Shown: positions 1-7,642 of the stretch, piece by piece
Layout of the letters: each line of letters opens with the position of its first letter
How positions within the stretch are numbered: position 1 is the first letter of the stretch
Origin: Actinomycetota bacterium
GTDB taxonomy: Bacteria > Actinomycetota > Actinomycetes > Nanopelagicales > Nanopelagicaceae
Direction: 5' to 3'
Assembly: GCA_009698815.1 (NCBI GenBank)
Contig: WLPJ01000011.1
Span: forward strand, 1-33,242
DNA: 33,242 nt
The notes under the pieces: model-generated
The model's input: the letters and a program-made list of their open reading frames with translations, nothing else
What the model was told of the DNA's origin: nothing
Database searches by the model: none
Made by a program: the position numbers and the translations under genes

Positions 1-2
1 AC

Positions 3-164
3 CAATATCCGGTTGCTCATAGGCTTTTAGAAAAATGTGATGCAGTGTTGCGAATTCCCGGTGAATCCAGAGGTGCAGATATTGAAATGGCTAGAGCCAA
101 AGAATTAGGGAAAACCATATATATGAGCCTTGATGAGATTCCAAACGTGAGTTCCGGCTTATAG
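3..164 (+). CDS. DUF4406-like protein, C-terminal fragment
   Basis: The window opens inside a reading frame that runs to a TAG at 162-164, giving about 53 residues. The fragment reads as an alpha/beta fold end with the motif LLEKCDAVLRIPGESRGAD followed by an A-x-E-L-G helix and a final strand before the stop. This pattern resembles the C-terminal half of DUF4406 (nucleoside 2-deoxyribosyltransferase-like) proteins, where the acidic and glycine residues of the PGESxGAD loop belong to the presumed nucleotide site. Such proteins are found both in chromosomes and in phages or islands. The start lies outside the window, so length and operon context are unknown. The hairpin at 251-279 probably ends its transcript. 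Family assignment is from memory of the motif only. Confidence 0.55.
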   Translation, partial: QYPVAHRLLEKCDAVLRIPGESRGADIEMARAKELGKTIYMSLDEIPNVSSGL

Positions 165-188
165 GTTGACTCTTCTTAAATAATCAAA

Positions 189-205
189 AGTTACTGCGAG
201 TAACT
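189..205. repeat. Short perfect inverted repeat
   Basis: Seven-base arms AGTTACT / AGTAACT enclose a GCG loop. On the plus strand no T-run follows. On the minus strand the hairpin is followed by TTTTGATTATTT, so it could weakly terminate leftward transcription. No leftward gene is seen to its right, so the function is open. Confidence 0.35.
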
Positions 206-250
206 GAGAAGTTATGCAATAATTCGACTAACGATTGTTTGGTAGTAAAT

Positions 251-279
251 GGGAGTTGGCGTCATGCCGACTCCCTTTT
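251..279 (+). terminator. Rho-independent terminator after the DUF4406-like gene
   Basis: Ten-base arms GGGAGTTGGC (251-260) and GCCGACTCCC (266-275), with one G-T pair, enclose the loop GTCAT and are followed by TTTT. This is a strong intrinsic terminator. It lies 87 nt past the stop of the leftmost gene. Confidence 0.85.
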
Positions 280-360
280 GCTTTCCATAAAACTTTATAC
301 ACAGGTGACTTGCTCACTGCTTTTTGGCGCCAGATTTAGATCTAACTTCACTTCCGTGAT

Positions 361-435
361 GGGGGCGTGTTGTAATTGGCAGCCTGTTCGTTTACCAAAC
401 AATCGGAGCGGGTTCAAACCCCGTCGTCTCCACCA
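361..435 (+). tRNA. tRNA-like element, anticodon position reads ACC; possibly a pseudo-tRNA
   Basis: The element folds to canonical tRNA length. The acceptor is 361-367 with 425-431 (two G-T pairs), then A432 and an encoded CCA at 433-435. The T-arm is perfect apart from one G-T pair (408-412/420-424) with loop TTCAAAC. T8, A14, the GG of the D-loop (AATTGGCA) and A21 are present. The D-stem (370-373/382-385) pairs at only two of four positions. The anticodon stem (387-391/399-403) has T-T and C-A mismatches around the loop TTACCAA, giving anticodon ACC (Gly GGU), which is rare in bacteria. An intact T-arm and acceptor with a decayed D and anticodon arm suggests a degraded tRNA, a tRNA-like RNA, or the tRNA-end copy left by an integrated element. 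The 3' end also resembles tmRNA 3' ends, but no tag-encoding segment is present. Confidence 0.45.
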
Positions 436-502
436 CAGTCTTAACTGTTTTAGCTCGATCTATTGGTAATGGTCAAAAGAGTTGCAGCAGATTTGCATGG
501 GA

Positions 503-528
503 GGGCCTCGAGAGATCGGGGCCTTTTT
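503..528 (+). terminator. Rho-independent terminator downstream of the tRNA-like element
   Basis: Arms GGCCTC (504-509) and GGGGCC (518-523), with one T-G pair, enclose an 8-nt loop and are followed by TTTTT. It lies about 70 nt beyond the encoded CCA, so the tRNA-like element may be transcribed and end here. It also insulates the 630 operon. Confidence 0.7.
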
Positions 529-617
529 CCAATTTTCCGGCTGTGCACAAACCTGTATTTTCAATCACAATTCAGGCTCGAGTCTTTCTCAAACGCCGCA
601 TAAAAAGTCGCAACTGG

Positions 618-629
618 TAAAGTTTCGGT
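618..629 (+). promoter_or_regulatory. -10 hexamer of a leaderless promoter for the DUF305 gene
   Basis: TAAAGT (618-623) is followed by exactly six bases and then the ATG at 630. No Shine-Dalgarno sequence is present. The same layout recurs at other starts in this window, so the first ATG (630) is preferred over the ATG at 636. Confidence 0.6.
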
Positions 630-1202
630 ATGCGCATGGTGCCCAAAAGCAACAAACAACTAGTTCTGCTCTTTGCCGTTTTCTTGACTGTATTTTCAAA
701 TGGAATTGTTTCAGCCCCTGCCACCGCTATCTCACATGCCAAAACTCTTAAAAATCTAGGTATGAATGAGACCATGTTTGCCCAGGGCATGATTCCTCAT
801 CATCAACAGGCCATAGATATGTCCAACATGGCACTTAAAAATAGTTCTAGCCCAGAAGTGAAGAAGTTGGCCAAGGCAATTATTTCTGCACAAGGAAAAG
901 AGATGGCCCAGTTGAAGTATTGGCTGACCGCAACTAAGTCATCTATGACTATGGACCACGATATGGGTATGAGTGGCATGCTCCCTGATAGCGCAGTTAA
1001 TTCCTTGAAAAAGCTCAAAGGGAGCAAATTCGACACTGCTTTTCTTCAATCGATGATTGCTCATCATGAAGGTGCGCTAGAGAGGGTTTCGATGCTCGAT
1101 CGCACAAAAAATAGCGAAGCCAAAAAGATTGCAACTGATATCCAAAAGGGGCAATCATCTGAAATTACTCTGATGAAGAAGCTATTGGCTAAGAGTAAAT
1201 AA
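630..1202 (+). CDS. DUF305 family secreted protein
   Basis: A 190-residue protein with an N-terminal signal sequence (hydrophobic residues about 11-32), exported and presumably acting outside the membrane. It carries two copies of the DUF305 helical motif: MIPHHQQAIDM near residues 54-64 and MIAHHEGALERV near 142-153. These four-helix domains are ferritin-like, and their paired histidines are thought to bind metal. Between them is a Met/His-rich stretch (about residues 106-117, MTMDHDMGMSGM), the type of sequence found in copper-binding proteins. The biochemical function of DUF305 is not settled; many members sit near copper-resistance genes. It is the first gene of a likely four-gene operon, with 18 nt to the next gene. 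The start at 630 is supported by a -10 hexamer six bases upstream. Confidence 0.88.
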   Translation: MRMVPKSNKQLVLLFAVFLTVFSNGIVSAPATAISHAKTLKNLGMNETMFAQGMIPHHQQAIDMSNMALKNSSSPEVKKLAKAIISAQGKEMAQLKYWLTATKSSMTMDHDMGMSGMLPDSAVNSLKKLKGSKFDTAFLQSMIAHHEGALERVSMLDRTKNSEAKKIATDIQKGQSSEITLMKKLLAKSK

Positions 1203-1220
1203 GGTCGAAGGACCGCGAAA

Positions 1221-2219
1221 ATGAAGAGAGCGATCTCCTTACTGCTTGTTGCCGCTTTCATGGCGCAGTCTGTTCAAGCACAGGCCGCTCCATCGGTAGC
1301 TTCCGTACAACGAGATATTGATCGTCTTCGAACGCTTGCTGCCGAAAAATATGAGGCAGCGAATGAGGCAAAAATACGTATCAAATCACTTCAACAGGAG
1401 ACAGATACTCTTCAAAAGCGAGAGGCAGTTATCCAAGCAGATTTAGAGATAGCAAGTAAGGTTTTATCAAAAATTGCCATTTCCGCTTACCAGGGAAGTG
1501 GTTTTGGCCGCACATTTGAATTGCTATTTTCATCTGATCCAACACAGTATCTGTCTGATGCTTCGGTGCTCGAGAGTTTTAGTAAGGGATATTCGAAGCA
1601 AGTACGAGAATTTGCAGCAACAAAACAGAGAGTGCAAGCCACACAGTTAGTTCTCTCTGATCGAACATCGCTATTGATTGCCGAGGAAAAGCGCCTTAAT
1701 CTCCAAGTGGCGCAAGCGAAGACTGCTTTACTCAAGGCAGAAAAACTTCTTAAATCGCTAGCGAAGGCAGATAGAGAACGTCTTCTCCGTGAAGAAGCCG
1801 ATCGAGAAAATAAGATTTTGAATGACTCAAAAAGTTATGCCGCCTCTTACAAGGGCGACAACTCTCGTGGGTCCCTCGCTCTCAAATTTGCGCTAAAACA
1901 AATTGGTGATGTTTATGTCTGGGCAGCGGCCGGCCCGACGAGGTGGGATTGTTCTGGATTGACTATGCGAGCATTCCAAACAGCTGGCGTCTCGCTACCT
2001 CACTCATCGCGGGTACAAATTAGATATGGAAAGTCGGTTTCTTATGCAAATGTGAAGCCGGGAGATTTACTCTTCTTTGGTAAACCAATTAGCCATGTCT
2101 CAATTTATATGGGTGGCGGAAAGATGGTTCAAGCTCCGAGGCCAGGTAAAAAGGTTGAGGTAGTACCTTTGACGAAGAAGTTTGGAAGAAAACCATTTGT
2201 GGGGGCCAGAAGGTTATGA
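1221..2219 (+). CDS. Secreted NlpC/P60 peptidoglycan endopeptidase with coiled coil (RipA-like)
   Basis: A 332-residue protein. A signal peptide (residues 1-22, ending around QAQA|A) is followed by a long alpha-helical coiled-coil region (about 27-205). The C-terminal NlpC/P60 domain has catalytic Cys244 in RWDCSGLT and His292 in ISHVSIYMGGG, followed by conserved hydrophobic strands. Enzymes of this family cut D-Glu-meso-DAP bonds in peptidoglycan stems. In mycobacterial RipA/RipC the coiled coil keeps the enzyme inactive or docks it to FtsEX. GAAGGA precedes the ATG, and a small GGTC/GACC hairpin overlaps this site. Its stop overlaps the start of the next gene by four bases, so the two hydrolases should be translationally coupled. 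The substrate bond is inferred from family. Confidence 0.9.
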   Translation: MKRAISLLLVAAFMAQSVQAQAAPSVASVQRDIDRLRTLAAEKYEAANEAKIRIKSLQQETDTLQKREAVIQADLEIASKVLSKIAISAYQGSGFGRTFELLFSSDPTQYLSDASVLESFSKGYSKQVREFAATKQRVQATQLVLSDRTSLLIAEEKRLNLQVAQAKTALLKAEKLLKSLAKADRERLLREEADRENKILNDSKSYAASYKGDNSRGSLALKFALKQIGDVYVWAAAGPTRWDCSGLTMRAFQTAGVSLPHSSRVQIRYGKSVSYANVKPGDLLFFGKPISHVSIYMGGGKMVQAPRPGKKVEVVPLTKKFGRKPFVGARRL

Positions 2220-3430
2220 ATTTCCTTAAATTGAAATCTCTAGCCACCTTGATTATTACTCTCTTAGTTGTGTCTGCCCAAGCACCTCCGAGTAACGCCA
2301 CCAATCATAAGCCAACCCTTGCGCAGATTGAGGCGGCGAAAAAAGCAGAATTAGCGAAGAAAAAAATCGTAGATGAAGCCTTAAAGAAATTAGCGCGCGC
2401 AAAAGGAAATTTAAAGTTATTAAGCTCTATTGCCGATCAGGCTCAGAAAAAATATACAGCAGCAAAAGCAGATTTATTAGTTGCTACACGAGAGTTAAAT
2501 TCTGCCAATGAATCCTACTTAGCGGCAGTGGCTGAAGTTTCTGCAACTCATCGCGAAATAGGAAAATTAGCAGCTCATGCATATATAAATGGAGGTGGAG
2601 TTGCTGACTTAGAATCTATCTTGAGTTCAAGTGGCCCTCAAGAAGTTATTGATAATTTATCAACTCTGGAAAATTTAGGCACTGGTAACAAAACCTCGCT
2701 CAAGAGATTTAAAGCTGCTGAAGACGTTGCACAGCGGGCTAAAGTAATTGCCGAAGAAGCAAAACAAAAGCAAGTGCTAGTAACCGAGCGCGTGGCATCA
2801 GCAAAAAAAGAGGCTGACGACGCCCAAATTGAACAACAGAAAGAAGTTAATAAACTTCAAGCAGTTCAAGATAAATTACAACGGGATCTCGCATCCGCCA
2901 AGAAAGTACGAATCACACTTGAGCAGAAACGTCAGCTCGCAATCTTGGAAGAGACTCGCGCTAACGAGGCAAGTAAAGTAAAGAATCAATCCAAAATTTG
3001 GAAAACTGGTGGGCCTACGGGTGCGACGAAGTCACGCACAACTGAAGAGCAGCGGCTTAAGGCTGTTGAATTTGCAAAGCGGCAAGTGCTGGCTAACAAA
3101 CCATATATTTGGGGTAGCGAAGGACCTAACTCATTCGATTGTTCGGGACTTGTGTACGCCGCATATAAATACGCCGGGCTTGGTTGGCCGATTTGGGATC
3201 GCCTCAACTCAGGCTTGTTTTATACCTACACCAAGCAGATTCCACTTGCTGAAATGGAGCCAGGAGATTTAATTTTCTATTCATATAAGGGAACGCAGAG
3301 CACCATCCACCACATAAGTATTTATGCGGGTGGCGAAATGATGTGGGAGGCAAGATCAACTGCTACAGGTCTTAGGTATTCCAATATTTACAGCGTCTCC
3401 GGAATGATGCCATATGCGGGCCGAGTCTAG
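2216..3430 (+). CDS. Second secreted NlpC/P60 endopeptidase with long coiled coil
   Basis: A 404-residue paralogue of the preceding gene. It has a signal peptide (1-28), a lysine/alanine-rich coiled coil (about 35-260), a short linker, and a C-terminal NlpC/P60 domain with Cys309 in SFDCSGLVYAAY and His366 in HHISIYAGG. The glycine-containing break near residues 124-128 probably separates two coiled-coil segments, as in RipC/EnvC-like regulators of FtsEX-driven cell-wall splitting. It starts at an ATGA overlap with the upstream hydrolase. The coiled coil is more AT-rich and lysine-rich than its neighbours. Its role in daughter-cell separation is inferred from the family; no ftsE or ftsX is visible in the window. 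Confidence 0.9.
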   Translation: MNFLKLKSLATLIITLLVVSAQAPPSNATNHKPTLAQIEAAKKAELAKKKIVDEALKKLARAKGNLKLLSSIADQAQKKYTAAKADLLVATRELNSANESYLAAVAEVSATHREIGKLAAHAYINGGGVADLESILSSSGPQEVIDNLSTLENLGTGNKTSLKRFKAAEDVAQRAKVIAEEAKQKQVLVTERVASAKKEADDAQIEQQKEVNKLQAVQDKLQRDLASAKKVRITLEQKRQLAILEETRANEASKVKNQSKIWKTGGPTGATKSRTTEEQRLKAVEFAKRQVLANKPYIWGSEGPNSFDCSGLVYAAYKYAGLGWPIWDRLNSGLFYTYTKQIPLAEMEPGDLIFYSYKGTQSTIHHISIYAGGEMMWEARSTATGLRYSNIYSVSGMMPYAGRV

Positions 3431-3462
3431 AAGTATCACGAACAATCGAGATTGAGGAAGAG

Positions 3463-4284
3463 ATGAAAAAAGCAGAGGTTAAGAGTTTAAGGGTCGGTTT
3501 CTCTGCCTTCGCAATTATTGCGTTGATGGCGCTTAGCAATGGCGCAAGTGCAGAAACTCTTGATTCAGTATCACATATTCATCAGGTAAAAGTTGTAGAG
3601 AATAAAATGTTTGTCTTAACTCACGAGGGTCTTTTTGAGCTAGTTGGTAAGAATGATATGAAGCTTGTTGGGAAAGAGAAACTAGATGTTATGGGGTTTA
3701 CAGCCTTAGGTAAGGCGCTCTTTGCAAGCGGACATCCTGCTCAAGGATCTAAAGCGCCAAACCCAATGGGACTCGTTAAATCTATTGATGGTGGGCTAAG
3801 TTGGAAAGCTATCTCCTTGGTTGGGAAAGTCGATTTCCACTTCCTGGAAGGTGCCGGAAGTGATCTATACGGTGCGGATTCACAGAGTGGAAATTTAATG
3901 TACTCGGCAGATTCCGGGAAGTCATGGCGTTCTTTAGGAGCAAACACATTTGCAGATATTGCAGTCTCACCCGAGATGTCGGGAACGGCTATTGCGCTGA
4001 AGAATTCCGAGTTAGTGTTTACTGAAAATGCTTTCAAGACAAGCTCTAAAATTAAGAGCGCTCTTAAGTTCACCCAGATTGAATGGCGTAATTCAGGTCT
4101 CTACGCTTTGAGTGGTAATTCGCTTTATAAATCCACAAATAAGGGTAGAACTTGGACTGAGCTCAGTAAATTTAAAGGTGCTCCAGGAATACTGAGCGCT
4201 AGTGATCAGCTGATGCTAGTAACTGTGGGCTCAGATATATATACATCATCAAGTGCTGGTCGAAAATTCAAAATAGTTGCCTAA
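3463..4284 (+). CDS. Secreted Asp-box beta-propeller protein, F510_1955 family type
   Basis: A 273-residue exported protein with a signal peptide ending near residue 30 (GASA|E). Three sialidase/BNR-type Asp-boxes are visible: S-I-D-G-G-L-S-W (107-114), S-A-D-S-G-K-S-W (148-155) and S-T-N-K-G-R-T-W (224-231), with a degenerate fourth near 262. The motifs HIHQVKV, DVMGFT, LFASGHP, NPMGLVKS and VDFHFL match the group annotated as F510_1955 family glycosylhydrolase. No catalytic activity has been shown for that group to my knowledge, so the hydrolase name should not be trusted. A good Shine-Dalgarno (GAGGAAGAG) precedes the ATG. It is the last gene of the 630-4284 operon, 32 nt after the second NlpC/P60 gene. 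Confidence 0.8.
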   Translation: MKKAEVKSLRVGFSAFAIIALMALSNGASAETLDSVSHIHQVKVVENKMFVLTHEGLFELVGKNDMKLVGKEKLDVMGFTALGKALFASGHPAQGSKAPNPMGLVKSIDGGLSWKAISLVGKVDFHFLEGAGSDLYGADSQSGNLMYSADSGKSWRSLGANTFADIAVSPEMSGTAIALKNSELVFTENAFKTSSKIKSALKFTQIEWRNSGLYALSGNSLYKSTNKGRTWTELSKFKGAPGILSASDQLMLVTVGSDIYTSSSAGRKFKIVA

Positions 4285-4319
4285 TCCGGCTTGCAGGGTG
4301 ACTCTTAAATTTTTATAAT

Positions 4320-5087
4320 TTAAAGGTAGTTACTGGAAATACCGCCGTCGAGCACGATGATTTGTCCGGTGATCCATGACGCTGCTTCGGAGGCGAGGAA
4401 GCAGGCAAGCCCCGCTGCATCTTCTGGAACTCCGAAACGTGCAAGAGGAACACGTTCTAGCCGAATCCGTCGCGCCTCGGGATCTGGAAAAAATTGCTCA
4501 ACGTGTGCAGTCATGATTGGTCCCGGTGCTAGCGCATTAACGCGGATATTTTTACTTCCGAGTTGCACCGCCATTGAGCGAGTCAGCGATGAGATTGCTC
4601 CTTTGCTCGCTGCGTAAGCATCCTGCGGATAGGTGCATCCAATTACCGCTAGAAACGAACTCATATTGACCACAGCACCGCCACCCTCATTAGCGATATG
4701 TGGAACTGCGTACTTCGAGCAGAGCATTGTGCTGTGTAGATTGACGTTGCTGATGAAGTGCCACTGGTCAAGGTCTGCATCAAGAAACGATTTATCTTGG
4801 TGCGGCATAATTCCAGCGTTGTTAAATAAGGTATCCAATCCGCCAAAAGCATCAACTGCCTCACCAACAGCTCGCTGAACTTGCGTCTCATCGCTCACAT
4901 CGGCGATGATCGCAACGGCTGTGCCACCTTGCGCCGTGATCATTCGAACGGTTTCTTCAGCTGCTTCAGTATTAATATCGACTACTGAAACCATTGCGCC
5001 TTCGCGCGAGAAGAGCAGGCTGCTTGCGCGTCCCAATGCGCCACCGCCGCCGGTAACGAATATCCGCTTGCCCTCCAACTGTTTCAT
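4320..5087 (-). CDS. SDR family NAD(P)-dependent oxidoreductase (operon distal)
   Basis: A classical short-chain dehydrogenase of 255 residues. The nucleotide-binding TGGGGALG is at 12-19, DV at 63-64, NNAG at 89-92, and the catalytic Ser143/144, Tyr158 and Lys162 in YAASK. The C-terminus (DGGISSNYL) closes the substrate pocket. D38 after the second strand (VVDIN) favours NAD over NADP. Such enzymes interconvert alcohols and carbonyls; the substrate cannot be read from sequence. It is the last gene of the minus-strand catabolic operon, and its start overlaps the stop of the amidohydrolase by four bases, so the pair is translationally coupled. A second SDR in the same operon shares the fold but differs in much of its sequence, suggesting successive oxidation steps rather than a recent duplication. 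Confidence 0.88.
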   Translation of the reverse strand: MKQLEGKRIFVTGGGGALGRASSLLFSREGAMVSVVDINTEAAEETVRMITAQGGTAVAIIADVSDETQVQRAVGEAVDAFGGLDTLFNNAGIMPHQDKSFLDADLDQWHFISNVNLHSTMLCSKYAVPHIANEGGGAVVNMSSFLAVIGCTYPQDAYAASKGAISSLTRSMAVQLGSKNIRVNALAPGPIMTAHVEQFFPDPEARRIRLERVPLARFGVPEDAAGLACFLASEAASWITGQIIVLDGGISSNYL

Positions 5088-6241
5088 GCACTGGCTCCTG
5101 ATGGGAATCCATATAACTTCAAGGCGTTATCCCGCAGAATCATTTCGCCAGCACGGCGCGCTTCATTCGAACTTAAATCACCGTCCGCTACTAATTCACT
5201 GAGCACAGTACCGATTGCACGCCGACCTTCATGCGCTCCGATCCAGTGAAGTTCAGGCACCCGCACTCCATCTGAGCTATACATAAGTTTGGTGAACGGC
5301 GCAGAACCAAGTGCAGCGCGCGTTACTGATGTCATCTCACCAACCGATAAAAAAGGAATTCCATATGAAAGGTCAAGATATGCGTTGCCATAAATCGCAG
5401 CGAGATATGCGCCCTCGCGAAAATATGGCCAGCAGCTGTGCAGCAAAACAATCGGCATAGACCGGTAAGCCGGCTCCTCAAAAATGCTACGTAGTTCCAA
5501 CGGTGAGGCTTGGCGAAGGTCGACATCTGGGTCGCCGTACCCGACATGGAATTGAACTGGCAGTTCTTGCGCAGCTGCAGATTCGAAGGCGAGGTGCAAC
5601 AAAGTGTCAAGGAGCGGTTTGTGGCCAAGACGCACGGTGCCACTTGTTGTGAACTCCTTCCGTGCCTGAGTAAATGATTCCTGCGCTTCTTTTAATGACC
5701 ATCGTTGGATCTGCAGCCCGGTGCGGTAGGCAGCGATGCTCTTGAAACCAACGAACCCTGCGCTTCGAACGCTGGAAAGTAATTGGTGGACGGCTCCTAT
5801 GAAATCGTCATAAGTACCATGTTGCGTGATTAGTTTTTGAAATGTGACTTCGAGTCGGAGCAGCGCCACATAGTCGCTGCCGCTGGCAGTTCTAAATGCT
5901 TTAACATCCATCGCATTTTCTGGCGCAGGATATCCAGTATCAATTACAACGCCACCGATTGCGGCATCATGGAACAAGCGATTAACAAGGCTCTCAACGC
6001 TCTGCTGTTCGCGGACGCGCAATACCTCTTCTTCAGTTGTAACACCGTAAAACTTAGCCATCGCTCGGATAAGCCGGCGATAAAATGCCGTTTCTGCAAC
6101 ATCGCTTCTCTGAATCTGCGCATCTGGAGATTCAGTGAAGAAGCTCCGAAAAATGGCGATCTCGTTCTGCTGCACCGCTTCAATTGCATGGCAGTGGTTA
6201 TCGATAACGCGGACATCGCTTAAATCAATAATTTGTGGCAT
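5084..6241 (-). CDS. Metal-dependent amidohydrolase, FluG N-domain type
   Basis: A 385-residue protein of the amidohydrolase_2 (TIM-barrel) family. Metal ligands are readable in order: H16-x-H18 (DNHCH), Lys167 in GFKSIAAYR, His232 (QFHVGYGD), His268 (LLHSCWPY) and Asp324 (YSSDGVRVPE). This arrangement matches the amidohydrolase that is fused to a glutamine-synthetase-like domain in fungal FluG and plant homologues. In this operon the two halves are separate genes only 5 bp apart. The likely role is hydrolysis of an amide or related intermediate produced or consumed by the ligase. Substrate and direction are unknown. It ends with a four-base overlap into the distal SDR. Confidence 0.85.
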   Translation of the reverse strand: MPQIIDLSDVRVIDNHCHAIEAVQQNEIAIFRSFFTESPDAQIQRSDVAETAFYRRLIRAMAKFYGVTTEEEVLRVREQQSVESLVNRLFHDAAIGGVVIDTGYPAPENAMDVKAFRTASGSDYVALLRLEVTFQKLITQHGTYDDFIGAVHQLLSSVRSAGFVGFKSIAAYRTGLQIQRWSLKEAQESFTQARKEFTTSGTVRLGHKPLLDTLLHLAFESAAAQELPVQFHVGYGDPDVDLRQASPLELRSIFEEPAYRSMPIVLLHSCWPYFREGAYLAAIYGNAYLDLSYGIPFLSVGEMTSVTRAALGSAPFTKLMYSSDGVRVPELHWIGAHEGRRAIGTVLSELVADGDLSSNEARRAGEMILRDNALKLYGFPSGASA

Positions 6242-6246
6242 CTTTC

Positions 6247-7611
6247 TTAGAACCGGTAGAAGTGGTTGCGGATCTCAAATTCCTCATCCTCCGCTGCGAA
6301 TGCTTCAGCCTCGGATCTACGTATTGCTAGATAGCAACGAGAGAGTAAGTCACCCATCGTATCGAGAAGAAACTGGTCCTTCTCAAGTTCATCGAGTGCT
6401 GCGCCCATCGATGTCGGAAGAGGGCGGACCTTGCCACGTTTAAGTTCTTCTGGTGACAATCGAGTTGGGTCATGCTCGCACGGTTCGCCCGGTTCTAATT
6501 CGCGTTCGATCCCATCCAACCCACATGCAATCAAAGCGCCAAGTGAGAGGTAAGGATTGGCGCTTCCATCCGATGTTTTAAATTCGATGTTGTAACTCTG
6601 TTCTTCTCGTTTGTAGAACGGTGAACAAACGCGCAGAGCCGCTTCTTTATTATCGAATCCCCAGGCGGTCGTTGCCGATGCCCACGCACCTGGCTTCAAT
6701 CGGCGGTAAGAGTTGTAACTCGGAACAGTAAGAGCAACTAGCGCGGGCAAGTGCTCGGCAACTCCGGCGATGAAATGTCGTCCAATCTTAGAAAGACCTC
6801 GCTCTGCGTTCTTGTCATAGAGCAGGCTGCGCTTACCCTCGAGATCCCAAAGACTGAAGTGCACATGTGCACCACTGCCGATTTGTTCAGGATATGGTTT
6901 TGGAGCAAAGGAGGCTAGAAGCCCATGTTGTAGCGCAACGCCACGGATAGTGTCGCGGAATTTCATTTGGTTATCGGCAGCACCCAACGCATCTGTATGT
7001 CGGATTGAGATCTCTTGTTGTCCCGCACCAAACTCGTTAATAGCCTGCTCGGCGAATATCCCCTGTGATTCAAGTGCATCCACTATTTCGACCATAAGTT
7101 TGGCATTAAGGTCATGACCGATCGGACTGTAAACCGGTGCGTGATCAACGAAGTCAAAGGGGACATAGCGTCCATTTTCTTCGCGCGCTAAGTAATATTC
7201 ATTTTCGAATGTTGCTTGCACGGTCAACCCGAGGCCAGCTGCTCGCGCAATTACATCCTTCAAGTAAGAACGAGGACAGGCACCCCAATTTAGTCGGTCG
7301 TGACCGAGCTGATCACAGAGAACACTTGCGCTCGCTGGTACCCATGGAAGTACGCTAAATGTTGCAAGGTCGGGTACCAGTCTTATCTCACCGACCGGTT
7401 CCATTCCTTCCACATGAATTAACTGTTCAAGCATATTGATCGACATCTGTGCACGCGTCAAACTAACGCCTTCAAGAAGTTTGTGTTCGAGTTGTGCAAC
7501 ATGAATTGCTTTGGTGCGGGCGACGCCACTAACATCGCAATATTCGAAACGGATTAACTTCACGTTAGCTTTGTGTGCTGCGGCAACAATTTCTTGAATA
7601 TTCATGTTCAC
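6247..7611 (-). CDS. Glutamine-synthetase-like gamma-glutamyl-amine ligase
   Basis: A 454-residue type-I-like GS fold. ATP and metal residues are kept: E136/E138 (ENEYY), E193 and E200 (EFGAGQQE), H249 in GSGAHVHFSL, R303/R304 in NSYRRL and E343 in NIEFKTSDGSANPY. The adenylylation tyrosine loop of housekeeping GlnA is not seen. Homologues of this subgroup (PuuA, GlnA3, GlnA4, IpuC) join L-glutamate to amines such as putrescine, ethanolamine or isopropylamine, with ATP. I infer the same role here because of the adjacent amidohydrolase, hydrolase, two SDRs and permease. The first codon is probably GTG at 7611, ten bases after GGAG; an in-frame ATG at 7605 is the alternative. The GGAG lies inside a strong hairpin. 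True glutamine synthesis is less likely. Confidence 0.82.
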   Translation of the reverse strand: MNMNIQEIVAAAHKANVKLIRFEYCDVSGVARTKAIHVAQLEHKLLEGVSLTRAQMSINMLEQLIHVEGMEPVGEIRLVPDLATFSVLPWVPASASVLCDQLGHDRLNWGACPRSYLKDVIARAAGLGLTVQATFENEYYLAREENGRYVPFDFVDHAPVYSPIGHDLNAKLMVEIVDALESQGIFAEQAINEFGAGQQEISIRHTDALGAADNQMKFRDTIRGVALQHGLLASFAPKPYPEQIGSGAHVHFSLWDLEGKRSLLYDKNAERGLSKIGRHFIAGVAEHLPALVALTVPSYNSYRRLKPGAWASATTAWGFDNKEAALRVCSPFYKREEQSYNIEFKTSDGSANPYLSLGALIACGLDGIERELEPGEPCEHDPTRLSPEELKRGKVRPLPTSMGAALDELEKDQFLLDTMGDLLSRCYLAIRRSEAEAFAAEDEEFEIRNHFYRF

Positions 7612-7621
7612 AATCTATCTG

Positions 7622-7642
7622 CTCCAGGCCCACGGCCTAGAG
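7622..7642 (-). promoter_or_regulatory. Stem-loop covering the SDR stop codon and the ligase Shine-Dalgarno
   Basis: On the minus strand CTCTAGGCC and GGCCTGGAG form nine pairs (one T-G) around a GTG loop. The left arm holds the TAG stop of the upstream SDR and the right arm holds the GGAG of the ligase. No T-run follows, so it is not an intrinsic terminator. Ribosomes finishing the SDR would melt it, coupling the ligase's translation to the SDR. Confidence 0.6.

Noticed and set aside
165-435. Possible complete tmRNA ending at the encoded CCA
   Set aside because: The 3' end resembles ssrA, but no tag reading frame ending in an Ala-Ala stop is found, and a strong terminator lies inside the required length.
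239-469. 76-residue open frame across the terminator and tRNA-like element
   Set aside because: It runs through an intrinsic terminator and an RNA-like fold, has no start signal, and its protein has no recognisable domain.
1221-3430. The two NlpC/P60 genes as one gene split by a frameshift
   Set aside because: Each has its own signal peptide, coiled coil and full catalytic domain; the four-base overlap is ordinary coupling.
4285-4319. Terminator between the convergent propeller and SDR genes
   Set aside because: Only an AT-rich stretch with a weak TAAATT repeat is present; no stable stem.
5332-7358. Several open frames opposite the amidohydrolase and ligase
   Set aside because: They are antisense shadows in GC-richer coding sequence with no start signals or recognisable domains.
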